Below, piece by piece: positions 10,822-20,120 of a stretch of DNA of 64,000 nucleotides (its first letter is position 1; each line of letters begins with the position of its first letter). Source of the DNA: Paraglaciecola mesophila (lineage in GTDB: Bacteria; Pseudomonadota; Gammaproteobacteria; Enterobacterales; Alteromonadaceae). The notes under the pieces were generated by a model. The model saw nothing but the letters and a program-made list of their open reading frames with translations. It was not told where the DNA came from and made no database searches. The stretch lies in the NCBI RefSeq assembly GCF_009906955.1, contig NZ_CP047656.1, positions 124,001-188,000 on the forward strand, read 5' to 3'. A program made the translations under genes and the position numbers.

Positions 10822-10941
10822 GTGATTGAGTTAGCTTTACTCATGGTACTAGGAACTATAGGAAACGCAGCAATTGCTACTGTTCTTAAAATGAGGATAA
10901 GATTATCTGGGTATTTTAGACAATATAAAACGTTAAATTGA
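10822..10941 (+). CDS. Possible 39-residue membrane peptide
   Basis: A GTG-started frame with AAGGAT about 7 bases upstream encodes a hydrophobic helix (IELALLMVLGTIGNAAIATVL) followed by a basic tail. Its stop overlaps the TTG start of the AraC gene (TTGA), the layout of a coupled upstream frame. It could be a leader that controls the regulator's translation, or chance. No family is recognised. Confidence 0.35.
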   Translation: MIELALLMVLGTIGNAAIATVLKMRIRLSGYFRQYKTLN

Positions 10942-11996
10942 AGAGTAAAATTTTGAGACGCCGACGCTTTACCTCAAAAGATGCAGCTTTAACCATTAAT
11001 TACATAGGATTTGTATATCGTATATTGGCGAGCGAAGGCTATGCGGCTGAAGCCTTATTAAAGGGCACCAACCTATCGCAAGAAAATTTAGTCAACCCTG
11101 ATTACCGTTGCACATTTGAACAACACAAACGATTTGTTTTGAACGCAATAGCTATCACGGGTGATCAAAATCTGGGGCCACGTATGGCAAGTAGGTTTAA
11201 CCCCATTAATATCGGATTGCCTGCTTCAGCCGCCATCAGTAGCGACATTTTTTCTACTGCTCTTAAAGTTTTACAACAGTTTGTTTCTTTAAATTTCTCC
11301 ATTCTATCCTTTGATTTTTATAAAGAGGATACGAACTTAATTATTCGTTGGCTGCCTGCAGTTGACGTAAGAGACATTGAATATTTTGTGGTGGGTAGCA
11401 GCCTAGTCATTACTGATAACTTTTGGAAGCTATTATTGAATGAAGAGCAGGTAACTGAATGTGCGGAGCTTGCCTTTCCCGAACCTGACGGTTGGCACTC
11501 ATTTAGTCAGAATATTGGCTTTCCAATTCGCTTTAATGCGCCTTTTAATAAAATGGTATTACCGAATCGTTTTTTAGAGAAACCATTAGCAGGCACAGAC
11601 CCTTTGGTGCACCAAAACATGATACGCCTCTGTGAAAAACAAATGGCTGAAACTCACTTTGGAGAAGGGCTAGAAGCCCAAGTGCGTCATCTAATTACCA
11701 AACATCATTATTTTGCTGTGCCATTCGAGCAGGCAGCCATCGAGCTCGGCTTATCGGAGCGCAGCTTAAGAAGGCAACTTAGCCAATCTAATACTAGTTA
11801 TAAAAAGATAGTAGACGACTTACGTTCTGCGCGCGCTAGCGAGTTATTGGCGATATCCGGCTTGCCTATTACTGCTATAGCATATGAGTTAGGATTCAGT
11901 GACCCTTCGAATTTTGCTCGCACATTTAAACGCTGGCGAGGATGTCCTCCGCAAGAGTTTAGAGAAAATTTAACCTTGGGCAATATTGACCCATGA
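10938..11996 (+). CDS. AraC-family transcriptional regulator with Arabinose_bd-type N-terminal domain
   Basis: This 352-residue protein has an N-terminal ligand/dimerisation domain (about residues 30-230, with FNPINIGLPASAAISS) and a C-terminal double helix-turn-helix (about 255-345, with LGLSERSLRRQL and IAYELGFSDPSNFARTFKRWRG). It resembles the OruR/ArgR-like branch of AraC proteins. The TTG start overlaps the preceding small frame. It probably controls the two downstream enzymes, which face the same way. Confidence 0.85.
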   Translation: MKSKILRRRRFTSKDAALTINYIGFVYRILASEGYAAEALLKGTNLSQENLVNPDYRCTFEQHKRFVLNAIAITGDQNLGPRMASRFNPINIGLPASAAISSDIFSTALKVLQQFVSLNFSILSFDFYKEDTNLIIRWLPAVDVRDIEYFVVGSSLVITDNFWKLLLNEEQVTECAELAFPEPDGWHSFSQNIGFPIRFNAPFNKMVLPNRFLEKPLAGTDPLVHQNMIRLCEKQMAETHFGEGLEAQVRHLITKHHYFAVPFEQAAIELGLSERSLRRQLSQSNTSYKKIVDDLRSARASELLAISGLPITAIAYELGFSDPSNFARTFKRWRGCPPQEFRENLTLGNIDP

Positions 11997-12078
11997 TTGG
12001 CCGCTACTGAACAGCGTACTGTTTTTGAAGCTACTAGTATGATTTCGCTATCTTGCACAAAGTATAACGAGGTCATAT

Positions 12079-12723
12079 ATGAATTTATCCGTCGATGTCT
12101 ATTTTTCATTCCGCAGTCCATATTCTTACTTGGTCACACCAGACCTGTTAAAACTACGTGACGATTACAGGGTAAACCTAAATTTAAAACCTGTATTGCC
12201 CATAGCATTACGTACTAAAGAGACTCTTTTTGATGATCCTGTAGGGCAGAAAAAAGTTCGCTATATCATTTTAGATGCTATGCGTCGTGCTGAATATCTA
12301 GGTATGACAATCGCCGTACCAAATCCTGATCCTATCGTTCAAAACATGGCTACGTTCGAGTTGTCTGAAGAGCAACCATTTATCTATCGGTTAACTGCAC
12401 TCGGCGTAGAAGCTCAGCGACAAGGAAAGGGCATTGATTTTGCGTACGCGGTATCTCATTTGATTTGGACCGGTACACCAAACTGGGACCAAGGTAGCAA
12501 ACTTCACGATGCTATTGCATCAATCGGCCTAGATCTAACTCAGATGGATGCCGCCATACAAGAATACGATTTTATGCTTGAAATTGAGCAAAACCAAAAA
12601 CAACTAGAGGAGGCTGGCCATTGGGGGGTTCCCACCATGGTATATAATTTGGAACCTTTTTTCGGACAAGACCGAATCAACACTTTACGCTGGCGCTTAG
12701 ATAAACAAGGCCTTAAGGCTTAA
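12079..12723 (+). CDS. 2-hydroxychromene-2-carboxylate isomerase-like protein (DsbA-fold, kappa-GST-like)
   Basis: This 214-residue protein opens with VDVYFSFRSPYSYL, the signature of the HCCA isomerase branch of the thioredoxin superfamily, with Ser replacing the redox Cys. WGVPTMVYN...FFGQDR near the end is the usual cis-Pro and dimer region. Relatives isomerise aromatic-ring intermediates with glutathione. The ribosome site is AGGT about 5 bases upstream. An SDR follows by 45 bases. No other aromatic-degradation gene is nearby, so the substrate is unknown. Confidence 0.8.
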   Translation: MNLSVDVYFSFRSPYSYLVTPDLLKLRDDYRVNLNLKPVLPIALRTKETLFDDPVGQKKVRYIILDAMRRAEYLGMTIAVPNPDPIVQNMATFELSEEQPFIYRLTALGVEAQRQGKGIDFAYAVSHLIWTGTPNWDQGSKLHDAIASIGLDLTQMDAAIQEYDFMLEIEQNQKQLEEAGHWGVPTMVYNLEPFFGQDRINTLRWRLDKQGLKA

Positions 12724-12768
12724 TCATCTCACTGCCACTATTAATAATAAAACTAAAGAGAGGAAGGT

Positions 12769-13587
12769 ATGGATCTTGGAATAAAAGGTAAAAAGGCCAT
12801 CATTGCAGGCGGCAGCGCTGGCATGGGCAAAGCCACCGCAATCGAACTTGGTAAAGCTGGCTGCGAGCTGTATATTTCAGCCCGAAGAGAAGCGCGCCTA
12901 TTCGCAGCAGCAAAAAACATTTCAGAGCTCACGGAAGCAAAGGTTACGCCCATCGTTGCAGACCATGCAAGCCTCGCTGGACGTGAAAAGTTGGAAGCGG
13001 CGTGCCCAAATCCAGATATTATGGTAGTGACTATTTCTCCTCCCCCATTAGTTTGGGATTACAATGACATAACTGAAGATGATTGGCATCACTCTGTTGA
13101 TAATGGATTGATTGGCCCCGTTGAATTGATGAGGCGCTTTACATCGGGCATGGCGGAGCGAGGTTGGGGCAGATACGTCAATATTGCTACCGTCGCAGCA
13201 AAGCACCCATTGGACATGCGTATGTTATCAGGCCCCGCTCGCTCTGCATTAGCCAACTATACAGCCGTGGTGTCTCGTAAACTAGCTAAAAACAATGTGG
13301 CTATTAACAGTGTTTTGCCTGGTATGTACGCCACTGAAGGTATGTTAGAGATTGCGGGCCCTCATAAAGCGATGATTAAAGAGAAATTAGGTTTATCGTC
13401 AGATGCCGAAATAACCCCTGAAATTGTACACAGAGTGACGTTAAGTTTATTCGATATCCCTACCCAAACATTGGGGCAAGCAGAAGACCTTGCTCAATTT
13501 GTAGCAGTATTATGCAGTGAAGCCGCAAAATTCACTATCGGTCAAAATTTTGTATTAGATGGAGGTATGGCGAGATCTATTTTTTAA
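12769..13587 (+). CDS. Short-chain dehydrogenase/reductase (SDR)
   Basis: This 272-residue SDR has the cofactor motif GGSAGMGKATA near residue 14 and a C-terminal FVLDGGMARS. The usual catalytic YxxxK is YTAVVSRKLAK, where Tyr is followed five residues later by a basic pair, so the active site is atypical and may be degenerate. The ribosome site is strong (GAGAGGAAGGT). It follows the HCCA-isomerase-like gene and is likely co-transcribed. Confidence 0.8.
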   Translation: MDLGIKGKKAIIAGGSAGMGKATAIELGKAGCELYISARREARLFAAAKNISELTEAKVTPIVADHASLAGREKLEAACPNPDIMVVTISPPPLVWDYNDITEDDWHHSVDNGLIGPVELMRRFTSGMAERGWGRYVNIATVAAKHPLDMRMLSGPARSALANYTAVVSRKLAKNNVAINSVLPGMYATEGMLEIAGPHKAMIKEKLGLSSDAEITPEIVHRVTLSLFDIPTQTLGQAEDLAQFVAVLCSEAAKFTIGQNFVLDGGMARSIF

Positions 13588-14091
13588 GAACAATACATTA
13601 TGTTGGCGTGCGACGATAGCCATAGGGTCGTATGGTGTACTCGCTAAGTTATAATACCAATTCCATTAAATAATTAACCACTCAGCGAAAATTTAAAAGG
13701 ACTTAATCAAGGCGCTTGAATGATAGCCCTTTATTTAAAACTAACCTGTCCTCTTTCGAGTTTGAGCACACCTTAACCCCCCATTGATTGGGTGTTTATG
13801 TTTTTCAACTACTTTGTAGTACTGGCCTGCGCTTTTACGTGTTTGTGTTTACAAGTTAACGTCATCCTGTCGTTTTTTGGTTTAAACAGATAGCCGTTTG
13901 GGCATGTTCTTATGAGCTTTCCCTCTAGTGGCATTAAATCGCTGGGGTATCATTTGGCTTGGTGATCTGTGTGCTTGTCAGTTTAAGTTTGGGCAATTAC
14001 ACAAACCCGTTACCTGTTTTGACTATCGAATTTGGTGTCTAATTCCTTACACTGGTGGGATGAATTCCTCACAATAAACAGTGAAAATAAA
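13588..14091. other. Gene-poor intergenic region, possible mobile-element scar
   Basis: About 500 bases without a supported gene. The stretch from about 13650 (ATAATACCAATTCC and following A/T-rich sequence) has the look of a dispersed marine-gammaproteobacterial element end, but I could not find a transposase frame or paired inverted repeats. A BLASTn copy count would decide. Confidence 0.3.
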
Positions 14092-15006
14092 ATGGCGCTT
14101 AATAAAACCCTCACATATTTTTCGATAGCCGCGAGTTTAGCATTATCAGGCTGTGACAGTGACCAAACTCTTGCTACGTTAAGTCATACACAGAAAGGTA
14201 ATGAAGTAATAACGCCCGCAGCGAATAACAGCACTTTGGGCGTAAGATCTAGCTCAGTAGATGAGACGGAAGGTGAGTGGGTGTCGCTTTTTAACGGGAA
14301 TGACCTACAAGGCTGGCAAACCTTTGTGAGTTACCAACCCAAAGACAGTACATATCAAGATCCGGATGATTTGCCTGTGCGCGGCGTAAACAACGACCCT
14401 AACAAGGTCTTCAGCGTGCACAATGGGATGCTGCGCATATCAGGTGAAGAGTGGGGCGGTATCAGCACCACCAAAGAATATGAACACTTTCACCTTAAAT
14501 TTGATGTGAAATGGGGCGATAAAAAATGGCCACCAAGAGAACACTTACCGCGTGATAGCGGCGTATTGTATTTTGCTGTGGGTGAACCTGGCGCATCGAT
14601 GAATCACTGGATGCGTAGCCATGAAATGCAAATTCAAGTCGGTGACAGTGGCGATTATCATAGTCTTGACGGTGTATTGATTGATACCCATTGTGGTAAC
14701 GCCAATCAAGGCGACTGGCACTTTTATCGCTACGATCCAGATATGCCTATGTGTAAAGACATAGCTAACCGCGTATTGAAGTTAGGGGAGTTTGAGAACC
14801 CGATTGGCCAATGGGATACCATGGAGGTCATAGCTGATGACCAAGTCGTTATTCACATAATTAACGGCCATGAGGTGTTTCGCGGTTACCATTCTAGGCA
14901 GATTATTGATGGACGGCAGGTGGCATTGACGAAAGGGAAAATTGAATTTCAATCGGAAGGGGCTGAAGTGTTTTATCGAAATATACGGATTAAACAACTG
15001 CCTTAA
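14092..15006 (+). CDS. DUF1080 (3-keto-disaccharide hydrolase-like) lipoprotein
   Basis: I start at ATG 14092, where MALNKTLTYFSIAASLALSGC gives a proper lipoprotein signal; an upstream frame extends 20 codons but spoils the signal. The mature part begins with WVSLFNGNDLQGW, the opening of the DUF1080 beta-sandwich domain, and continues to the C-terminal EFQSEGAEVFYRNIRI, which closes that fold. Family members bind or cleave glycosidic substrates in the periplasm; some act on 3-keto-sugars. At 304 residues it is a single-domain protein. It stands alone next to a sialate esterase on the opposite strand. Confidence 0.85.
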   Translation: MALNKTLTYFSIAASLALSGCDSDQTLATLSHTQKGNEVITPAANNSTLGVRSSSVDETEGEWVSLFNGNDLQGWQTFVSYQPKDSTYQDPDDLPVRGVNNDPNKVFSVHNGMLRISGEEWGGISTTKEYEHFHLKFDVKWGDKKWPPREHLPRDSGVLYFAVGEPGASMNHWMRSHEMQIQVGDSGDYHSLDGVLIDTHCGNANQGDWHFYRYDPDMPMCKDIANRVLKLGEFENPIGQWDTMEVIADDQVVIHIINGHEVFRGYHSRQIIDGRQVALTKGKIEFQSEGAEVFYRNIRIKQLP

Positions 15007-15241
15007 CGTAGACAATGGATCTGGCTTGCATTGCATTAAATTAGCTAAGCGCTTGTGGATTTCGACTTCGCGCTTATCGCTATAAAATAACGCGATTCAT
15101 GATTGCGATTAGGCATTCGTCTTGTGGTCGTGATGCGTTTTTGTACCGATTGTGTGAGCGTATATTTTAATACATATGCATATTTATAGAGTCTAAGTCG
15201 CACATCGAACCCACAGTCGTAATAATCAAAACACGCTGTCG

Positions 15242-17173
15242 TTACTGTGCACTGATGTCACCTTCAAGCCAATCGTCTGTTCTAAACGGTACCGCAGGTA
15301 AATTTTCAGCATTAATGAGGTTAGCAATGGGATTATTCGCCCATGCATAGCGTACTGCTTTAGGCGTTTTTATATCAAAGTGAGATACCACAACTGTATT
15401 CCCTTCAATTCGTGCATTTGCTATCTGAAACACCTTGTCATCCCCAGCGATAATAAAGCCCTTTAGTGGCGCATTATTCTTGGTTGTTAGGCCTTGAGCA
15501 TGATTAAAAGTGAGTGTGACTTCGCCCTTAATCCTGCCGCCTGAAACGTGCATTTGGGAAAACTCCGGGCCGCTTGCTACTATGTCGTATCCATATACCT
15601 TGGCTGCTGCTTGTCGCCATAAGCGTTCACCCACTGGGCGTTTTTGCTTTGGATGTAAGTCATCAGCACTGCCTACATCTAATGCCACAGTCATGCCTGT
15701 GTTAGGCAGTGACAAGGTTTGGCGCTGGGCATCACGTAAATAAGCCCATTTGCTACTAGGTTGCAATTCACTTGGTGGAAGATAAGCGGATATTTGTACA
15801 AACAAAAAGGGCAGGTCAGGTGCTTGGGCTCGCTCACGCCAGTTAGCAATTAAGTTGCTAAAAAGGGCGTGGTAATACTCGTGCTTGTTTACATTGCTTT
15901 CCCCTTGATACCAAATAACGCCTTGGGCTGTATAGGGGAGTAATGGATAAATCATGGCATTGTATATAAAACTAGGGGTAAAACTGTAGTTCATCACTTT
16001 AGGCATAGGTGCTTCAAGGCTATTTGTCATGCGCCAGTGTTGATGAATGTCATGTTTTTCAGTGCCTATTGTTAACCAAATTTGTTCTGGTTTACCGACA
16101 AATACTTGATTATCCCAGTCACTGTTCACTCGCAGGGTGATAAGGTTCTTGCCAGGTTGCAGAACAGCTGCTGGTATGACATGCGTGGAGCCGGTTGTTT
16201 CCCAATCTTCGCTGGCTATATGTTGACCATTTACAAAGATGAATGCATTTTGCTTGATATCACCAAATTCTAAGGTAATGGGCGTTTTAGGGACGTCTTT
16301 TAAGCTAAATTCGCGACGTAACCAAACAAAATGATGCAAAGGGCCTTTGTTGGGTAAGTCTATGTTTTGCCACTGACTATCGTCATAGGTTTGTTTAAGC
16401 GCAGGTTGCTTAAGTGCAGTTTCGAGATCGTTAATACGTTGCCATTTTTGTGCGCTTTTTTCTTCGTTTAGCGCAAGAATATCTGGCCAATTTTGCTGTG
16501 CTTTAACCTCAGCGCTTTGCTTTTCGTATCCATCTAAAGTGCTGACTACGTCTAAATCAAGCCAGGCTTCTGCTGGTGTTCCGCCCCAATTACTCTCGAT
16601 GATCCCCACAGCAACGTTTTCTTCTTGTTGCAATTTTCTGGCAAAAAACCATGCGACGGCAGAAAAGTAACCGGCATTTTCAGAGGAGGCAACTTGCCAA
16701 TGACTTTGGGGCAGGTGCTTTTGCTTACTGGCAGCTAGGGCGTAGGGTATGTCAAAAAAGCGAATGAGTGGCCTATCCGCTGAAGCAATCTCTTCATCTT
16801 TGCCGACCACGTCACCTTTTAATTTCCACTCCATGTTAGATTGGCCACTGGCTAGCCAGACTTCACCAAAATACACATCTCGAATGGTTTTAGTCTCATC
16901 TGCGTCAATAGTGATATTAAATGGCCCAGCTTTGCTGTGAGGGGGCAGTATTAATTCCCAGCTTCCGTTTTTTGCTGCCTGGGTGGAGTAGCTTTTTCCC
17001 AGCAAATTTATGCTGACCGTTTGGTTAGCTGTGGCTTCCCCCCAAAGGCGTACAGGTTTATCTCGCTGTAATACCATATGATCTGAAAAGAGCGGTGATA
17101 ATGTCAGCGCATGTACTTTGCTGTTACAGCCCATAAAAATGAATAGCCCTATCAATATTACCCGTCCCATCAC
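15242..17173 (-). CDS. Sialate O-acetylesterase family protein
   Basis: This 643-residue exported protein has an N-terminal hydrophobic signal (the FMGC could serve as a lipobox, or VHA as a signal peptidase I site). It then has LFSDHMVLQRDKPVRLWG, the usual opening, and the SGNH block ASGQSNMEW with the catalytic Ser. WYQGESN and DLHPKQKRPVGERL supply the other conserved positions, the latter with Asp/His. A galactose-binding-like insert lies around 260-370. It should remove O-acetyl groups from sialic acid or plant/algal polysaccharides. Confidence 0.9.
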   Translation of the reverse strand: MMGRVILIGLFIFMGCNSKVHALTLSPLFSDHMVLQRDKPVRLWGEATANQTVSINLLGKSYSTQAAKNGSWELILPPHSKAGPFNITIDADETKTIRDVYFGEVWLASGQSNMEWKLKGDVVGKDEEIASADRPLIRFFDIPYALAASKQKHLPQSHWQVASSENAGYFSAVAWFFARKLQQEENVAVGIIESNWGGTPAEAWLDLDVVSTLDGYEKQSAEVKAQQNWPDILALNEEKSAQKWQRINDLETALKQPALKQTYDDSQWQNIDLPNKGPLHHFVWLRREFSLKDVPKTPITLEFGDIKQNAFIFVNGQHIASEDWETTGSTHVIPAAVLQPGKNLITLRVNSDWDNQVFVGKPEQIWLTIGTEKHDIHQHWRMTNSLEAPMPKVMNYSFTPSFIYNAMIYPLLPYTAQGVIWYQGESNVNKHEYYHALFSNLIANWRERAQAPDLPFLFVQISAYLPPSELQPSSKWAYLRDAQRQTLSLPNTGMTVALDVGSADDLHPKQKRPVGERLWRQAAAKVYGYDIVASGPEFSQMHVSGGRIKGEVTLTFNHAQGLTTKNNAPLKGFIIAGDDKVFQIANARIEGNTVVVSHFDIKTPKAVRYAWANNPIANLINAENLPAVPFRTDDWLEGDISAQ

Positions 17174-17582
17174 AACTCCCTTTTCGCCCCAATAAACCCA
17201 ATATGCCTTGGCTAAAATTTACACTGTTATCGTATGCAGAAATAGTCTCTTCCCTTTATGTTATATGGTTTTGCGCGCAGAGATTTTATTTGAGACTGTA
17301 TTTAAAGATGAAAGCCTTTGAAGCGTCAAGCCTCCTCGAGAAAACAGATTAATGAGCATGCTTGCCACATCATCATTCTTATCCTGTATACGTCACAAAA
17401 AACCATCGCTCGTTTCGGCAATCGCGTTGATGGGCGCCAAACTACCTAGAAATAAAGCCTTTTCAGGTGCCGCCCCATTTAAGATCCCTCGATTGGGTAT
17501 AAGATAGTCACTATATATACCTGAGCGAATGGCATGGGCATGTATTGAACACTTTGATCGGCGTTAAGATTGACTTGATACT
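17174..17582. other. Intergenic region with no recognised feature
   Basis: About 410 bases between the sialate esterase start and the YciI-like gene end. No gene or convincing hairpin was seen; the esterase promoter is presumably in the part nearest 17173. Confidence 0.3.
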
Positions 17583-17873
17583 TTAGATTGGTTCAACCCC
17601 AGCGCCAATCACAATCGCCCATTCTTGTACGTGCCAATGCTTAACTAAACCGTGAATTACATAGGGATCATGTTTAGCAAACTCTTCGGCGGCGTTTGCC
17701 GAGACACCTTCGAACAACAGCATGGCTCCCGCGTTTGGCTCCGTTAGTGCGCCGCCTAAACGTAGTTCACCCTTTTCACAAGCTGCTCGCGCAAGCTTCA
17801 AGTGTTCATCCCTGTAAGCTTCACGCCTTTTAAAATAGTCAGCCTCGACGTCATATGTCAGCAGATAATACAT
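17583..17873 (-). CDS. YciI-like small protein
   Basis: I start at MYYLLTYDVEADYFKRR (96 residues), the usual opening of YciI proteins; a frame 13 codons longer exists. The family signature GAMLLFEG and the DPYVIHGLV segment with its conserved Asp are present. YciI proteins are ferredoxin-fold dimers with a proposed His/Asp active site; most have no known substrate. It lies just downstream of the PQQ dehydrogenase on the same strand, past that gene's terminator, so a link to alcohol oxidation is only positional. Confidence 0.75.
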   Translation of the reverse strand: MYYLLTYDVEADYFKRREAYRDEHLKLARAACEKGELRLGGALTEPNAGAMLLFEGVSANAAEEFAKHDPYVIHGLVKHWHVQEWAIVIGAGVEPI

Positions 17874-18087
17874 CTCGTTCTCTATTCCTTCTTCTACTTT
17901 CGCAGTGTACATCTTAAAGTCGATTGCAAAGTATACAGCTTAGGTAGGAAAGATAGTAACAAGGAAGTGGAGCTAAGTGCACAAGCGGGTGTTGATAATT
18001 ATTTAAATAAGCCTGACATGAAATGCGTAAATAAAACATAGCTGCCGCTCAATGGCTTGAGAGAATAGATTAATGCTAACAGGAGCC

Positions 18088-18113
18088 AAAAAAAAGACCA
18101 GCTAGACTGGTCT
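18088..18113 (-). terminator. Terminator after the PQQ alcohol dehydrogenase gene
   Basis: A 7-bp stem (18095-18101 pairing with 18107-18113) with a 5-nt loop is flanked on the plus strand by a run of A, which reads as a T run on the minus strand. It lies about 45 bases beyond the dehydrogenase stop codon. Confidence 0.75.
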
Positions 18114-18159
18114 GGATTATTTGTTAAAACATCGAATTGGTTAGCGGGTAGAGCGCAGA

Positions 18160-19923
18160 CTATTTAGGAAGCTTGAAAGTCCAAACGCTGCCGCCTTGGT
18201 TAAAGTGTTTAACACGCTGGGCTACGTCACCTCCCCAAAGTGGAACGGCGCCGCCCCAGCCTGATAATACGGAAATGTACTGTTCACCGTCCATTTCCCA
18301 GGTAACAGGTGAGCCGACTATGCCTGAGCCAGTATTGAATTTGTATTTTACTTGTCCAGTTTTAGCATCAAAGGCAAGTAGATAACCCTCAGGATTACCC
18401 ATAAACACTAGGTTGCCAGCTGTAGCTAAAACACCTCCCCATAAAGGGGCGTAGTTTTGATAGCGCCATACTTCTTTACCTGTTTTCGGATCGATTGCTT
18501 TCAGTACACCTATATATGCTTCGTTGATAGGTTTAATGGTAAAACCCGCACCGAGATAAGCGGCACCTTTTTTATAAGCGGTAGGTTCGTTCCATATATC
18601 CATTTCCCACTCATTTGACGGCACATAAAACAGTTCTGTGTCTTTGCTGTAGGCCATAGGCATCCAGTTTTTGGCTCCTAAGAAAGCAGGTGCAGAAACC
18701 ACAGATGTGCCTTGCGTACCGTCTTTTGAGTCTGAAGGATCGCCTGGGCGGTTGCTATCCACGTATATAGGACGCCCATCTTTATCTAACCCTGAAGCCC
18801 ATGTAATTTTATCAGCGAATGGGAAACCTCGAATGTAATCTCCGTTTTCACGATTTAATACGTAAAAGAATCCGTTTCTATCCGCAGAACCAGCCGCTTT
18901 TATTGTTTTGCCATTTTCTTGGTAGTCAAAAGAAATCAGTTCATTTACGCCATCAAAATCCCATCCATCGTGTGGGGTCGATTGAAAGTGCCACACTATT
19001 TTGCCAGTGTCTGGGTCAATCGCTAAACGGGATGAAGAATATAGATTGTCGCCTGGGCGAAGGTGAGAGTTCCACGGAGCTGGGTTACCTGTGCCGAAGA
19101 AGAGTAAATCTACATCAGGATCATAAGTGCCGCCTAACCAAGGCGCAGCGCCCCCTGACTTCCATAAATCACCAGGCCAGGTTTGACCTGGCTTTCCACC
19201 GGATATGCCGTTCTCGGTTTTCTTTCCGTCTTTCCATATGTAACCCATATGCCCTTCAACAGTGGGACGCTCCCATACAAGTTGTCCATTGACTGCGTCG
19301 TAAGCACGCACTTTACCGACAACGCCAAATTCACCACCGGCTACACCCGTAATGATCTTGCCTTTCACAATGATAGGGGCGGCAGTGATAGAGTAACCAG
19401 CTTTATAATCTTCGACTTTTTTCTTCCAAACGACTTTACCTGTGTCTTTATTCAAAGCGACTAATTTGGCGTCTAACGTACCGAAAATAACGAGTTCACC
19501 GTACAGGGCTACACCGCGATTGATCACATCGCAACAGGGCATAATACCGTCAGGCAAACGGGCATCATATTGCCAAAGTTCGTCACCCGTGTTGGCGTCA
19601 ATTGCATAAACCCGAGAATACGAACCCGTGACGTACATAACGCCATCTTTAATTAAAGGTTGTGACTCTTGCCCTCGCTGCTTTTCGCCACCTAATGAAA
19701 ATGCCCAAACGGGACGTATCTCTTTCACCGTGTCGCCGTTAATTTTTGACAGGGGGCTGTAGCGTTGGCCTTTAAGGCCCATGCCATACGACACCACATC
19801 ATCTGTGGTCGCTTGGTCATTTAAAATATCTTTGTCGGTAACGTTTGCGGATACCGCAGGGGACAGTGCAATGGATATGAGCACTGATAATGACAATACT
19901 GCTTTCATACCTTTATTGTTCAT
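18160..19923 (-). CDS. pedH: PQQ-dependent alcohol dehydrogenase, predicted lanthanide-type (PedH/ExaA family)
   Basis: This 587-residue periplasmic quinoprotein oxidises an alcohol to the aldehyde and passes electrons to a cytochrome c. A signal peptide runs to about Ala26. The eight-bladed propeller carries the adjacent Cys130-Cys131 pair that stacks on PQQ, Glu198 (GGEFG) and Asn280 (GTGNPAPW) as metal ligands, and catalytic Asp322. Two residues on is Asp324 (Trp-Asp-Phe-Asp, 18952-18960), where calcium enzymes have Ser, Thr or Ala; this extra carboxylate is the accepted mark of lanthanide enzymes. Overall sequence is closer to PedH/ExaA than to XoxF. The start has GAGGAAA 7-8 bases upstream. 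A 197-base gap to the next gene upstream leaves room for its own promoter. No heme domain is fused. Confidence 0.95.
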   Translation of the reverse strand: MNNKGMKAVLSLSVLISIALSPAVSANVTDKDILNDQATTDDVVSYGMGLKGQRYSPLSKINGDTVKEIRPVWAFSLGGEKQRGQESQPLIKDGVMYVTGSYSRVYAIDANTGDELWQYDARLPDGIMPCCDVINRGVALYGELVIFGTLDAKLVALNKDTGKVVWKKKVEDYKAGYSITAAPIIVKGKIITGVAGGEFGVVGKVRAYDAVNGQLVWERPTVEGHMGYIWKDGKKTENGISGGKPGQTWPGDLWKSGGAAPWLGGTYDPDVDLLFFGTGNPAPWNSHLRPGDNLYSSSRLAIDPDTGKIVWHFQSTPHDGWDFDGVNELISFDYQENGKTIKAAGSADRNGFFYVLNRENGDYIRGFPFADKITWASGLDKDGRPIYVDSNRPGDPSDSKDGTQGTSVVSAPAFLGAKNWMPMAYSKDTELFYVPSNEWEMDIWNEPTAYKKGAAYLGAGFTIKPINEAYIGVLKAIDPKTGKEVWRYQNYAPLWGGVLATAGNLVFMGNPEGYLLAFDAKTGQVKYKFNTGSGIVGSPVTWEMDGEQYISVLSGWGGAVPLWGGDVAQRVKHFNQGGSVWTFKLPK

Positions 19924-20120
19924 CGTTATTTCCTCATGAAATTTTAGTTTTTTGCGTGTTTGAATTCAGGGGCTAATTAAGGTCATTGCTCTGTATTTCA
20001 TATCGTTAAAACGGAACCTTTATTAGGGTAGATGCATAGTATTCTGTGTGTTTAATTGGCTCTATGACTCAGGCGTAGGATATTTATTCATCACTTAGTA
20101 GGAGAGCTTTAGGCGTAAGT

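Noticed and set aside
13640..13800. Insertion sequence end
   Set aside because: The sequence has a familiar repeat-like look, but no transposase frame or paired terminal repeats were found, so it was kept only as a low-confidence gap note.
18160..19923. Call of XoxF (methanol-type) for the quinoprotein
   Set aside because: The lanthanide Asp is shared by XoxF and PedH, but segments such as [20 protein letters not shown] and the C-terminal GGAVPLWGG resemble PedH/ExaA, so XoxF was not used.
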